Of a stretch of 64,000 nucleotides of DNA, positions 63,165 through 64,000 are shown piece by piece; within the stretch, counting starts at the first letter, position 1; each line of letters opens with the position of its first letter. A program made the position numbers and the translations under genes. The notes beneath the pieces were generated by a model. It saw only the letters and a list, made by a program, of their open reading frames with translations. It ran no database searches and was not told the origin of the DNA. The DNA is from Phocaeicola fibrisolvens (lineage in GTDB: Bacteria; Bacteroidota; Bacteroidia; Bacteroidales; Bacteroidaceae). The stretch is from positions 62,001-126,000 of the forward strand of contig NZ_JAOQJI010000004.1 of NCBI RefSeq assembly GCF_025567125.1, written 5' to 3'.

Positions 63165-64000
63165 TTATAGTGCCTGCATATCGTTCAATCGCTTGTAGTA
63201 TCCGTTTTGAGCCAACAACTCTTCGTGTTTTCCGCTTTCCACAATTTTACCTTCGTAGAGCACGTAAATCTGGTTGGCATTCTTGATGGTCGACAAGCGG
63301 TGGGCGATGGCGATGGTGGTTCGGGTTTTCATCAGCCGTTCCAGCGCCTCCTGTACCAGTCGTTCGCTTTCGGTATCGAGGGCGGAAGTCGCTTCATCCA
63401 ATATCAAGATGGCCGGGTTTTTCAGAATGGCCCGTGCGATGGAGATACGCTGGCGTTGTCCTCCGGAAAGGCGGCATCCCCGGTCACCGATGTTGGTATC
63501 GTACCCGTGTTCCGACTCCATGATGAAGTCGTGGGCATTGGCAATCTTGGCCGCTTCTATCACCTGTTCCTTGGTCGCATTGTCCACTCCAAACGTGATG
63601 TTGTTATAGAAGCTGTCGTTGAATAGGATGGCTTCCTGGTTCACATAGCCGATGAGTGAACGGAGGTCGCTGATGGATACGTCCTTGATATTAACTCCAT
63701 CAATCAGAATCTCTCCTCCTTGCACATCGTGGAAACGGGGAAGCAGGTCTACCAGCGTGGATTTCCCGGAACCGCTTTGTCCTACCAGAGCAATGGTTTC
63801 TCCTTTCTGGATGCGGAGGTTGATGTCGTTCAGCACCTGGGTCTGTCCGTTGTAGCTGAAAGAAATATGATTGAACTGGATATCCTGGTTCAAGGAAGAC
63901 AGATGCTGCGGGTTCTTTTTCTCCACGATATTGTTGGGTGCCTTCAGAATCTTGTCTACACGTTCCATGGAAGCTAGTCCACGCGGAATCATGTAGCTGG
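63165..64000 (-). CDS. MsbA-type ABC transporter, C-terminal ATPase part (cut by window edge)
   Basis: About 278 C-terminal residues; the frame is open to the right edge, so the membrane domain lies outside. The start at 63992 is not a real N-terminus. Nucleotide-binding domain complete: Walker A GQSGSGKST, Q-loop GYVNQEAILF, signature LSGGQRQRISIARAI, Walker B ILILDEATSALD, H-loop IAHRLST. The arrangement is that of half-size lipid A/drug exporters (ABC_membrane plus ABC_tran). Next to an envelope-glycan operon, lipid export is the likely role. Confidence 0.9.
   Translation of the reverse strand, partial: SYMIPRGLASMERVDKILKAPNNIVEKKNPQHLSSLNQDIQFNHISFSYNGQTQVLNDINLRIQKGETIALVGQSGSGKSTLVDLLPRFHDVQGGEILIDGVNIKDVSISDLRSLIGYVNQEAILFNDSFYNNITFGVDNATKEQVIEAAKIANAHDFIMESEHGYDTNIGDRGCRLSGGQRQRISIARAILKNPAILILDEATSALDTESERLVQEALERLMKTRTTIAIAHRLSTIKNANQIYVLYEGKIVESGKHEELLAQNGYYKRLNDMQAL

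Overview
The window looks like a Bacteroidales chromosome, most likely Bacteroides or Phocaeicola. The evidence is four SusC/SusD outer-membrane uptake pairs, a hybrid two-component system (HTCS), lipoproteins with Bacteroidota-style signals, and promoters of the Bacteroides type (-7 box TAnnTTTG, usually written TACCTTTG) instead of sigma70 promoters. Genus and species cannot be fixed from sequence alone.

Layout. 1-446: start of an mnmA-type tRNA thiolase running off the left edge. 621-8313 (PUL A): susC/susD convergent with a GH3 beta-glycosidase, separated by two strong terminators. 8615-19876 (PUL B): susC/susD, a GH92 mannosidase-type enzyme and a large GH2 beta-galactosidase-type enzyme. 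Both the susC and the susD of PUL B carry a one-base break (an A7 run at the start of susC, a G4 run in susD). Two near-identical 79-80 bp elements, at 13508-13586 and 19962-20041, flank the GH92-GH2 pair. Read on the minus strand each is a promoter, a short transcript and an intrinsic terminator, i.e. a candidate small RNA, and its body is complementary to a susC-type leader including the start codon. 20249-20362 encodes a 37-residue membrane microprotein. 20424-39956 (PUL C): an arabinan system with GH51, an HTCS sensor-regulator, susC/susD, a surface glycan-binding lipoprotein, two GH43 arabinanase-type enzymes and a GH97 alpha-galactosidase-type enzyme. The GH51 leader is interrupted by a 766 bp decayed IS4-like element with a 9 bp target duplication. 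Both the GH51 and susC promoters of PUL C carry a tandem TGTCCACCT-type site, 21 bp apart and exactly 19 bp upstream of a -7 box, a strong candidate HTCS operator. 40054-41535: cysS. 41624-50770 (PUL D, minus strand): susC/susD, a DUF1735/discoidin lipoprotein and an M60-like metallopeptidase, with no glycoside hydrolase; this suggests host glycoprotein (mucin-like) use.

51195-64000 is mainly housekeeping: pfkA; a GH3-superfamily (acyl-adenylate type) protein with an Ig-like lipoprotein and a DUF3108 protein in one run; the acpP-fabF-rnc operon; pdxB; a glycosyltransferase / WaaP-type kinase / glycosyltransferase operon probably for envelope glycan; and the C-terminal part of an MsbA-type ABC exporter running off the right edge. 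No rRNA, tRNA or CRISPR array was seen.
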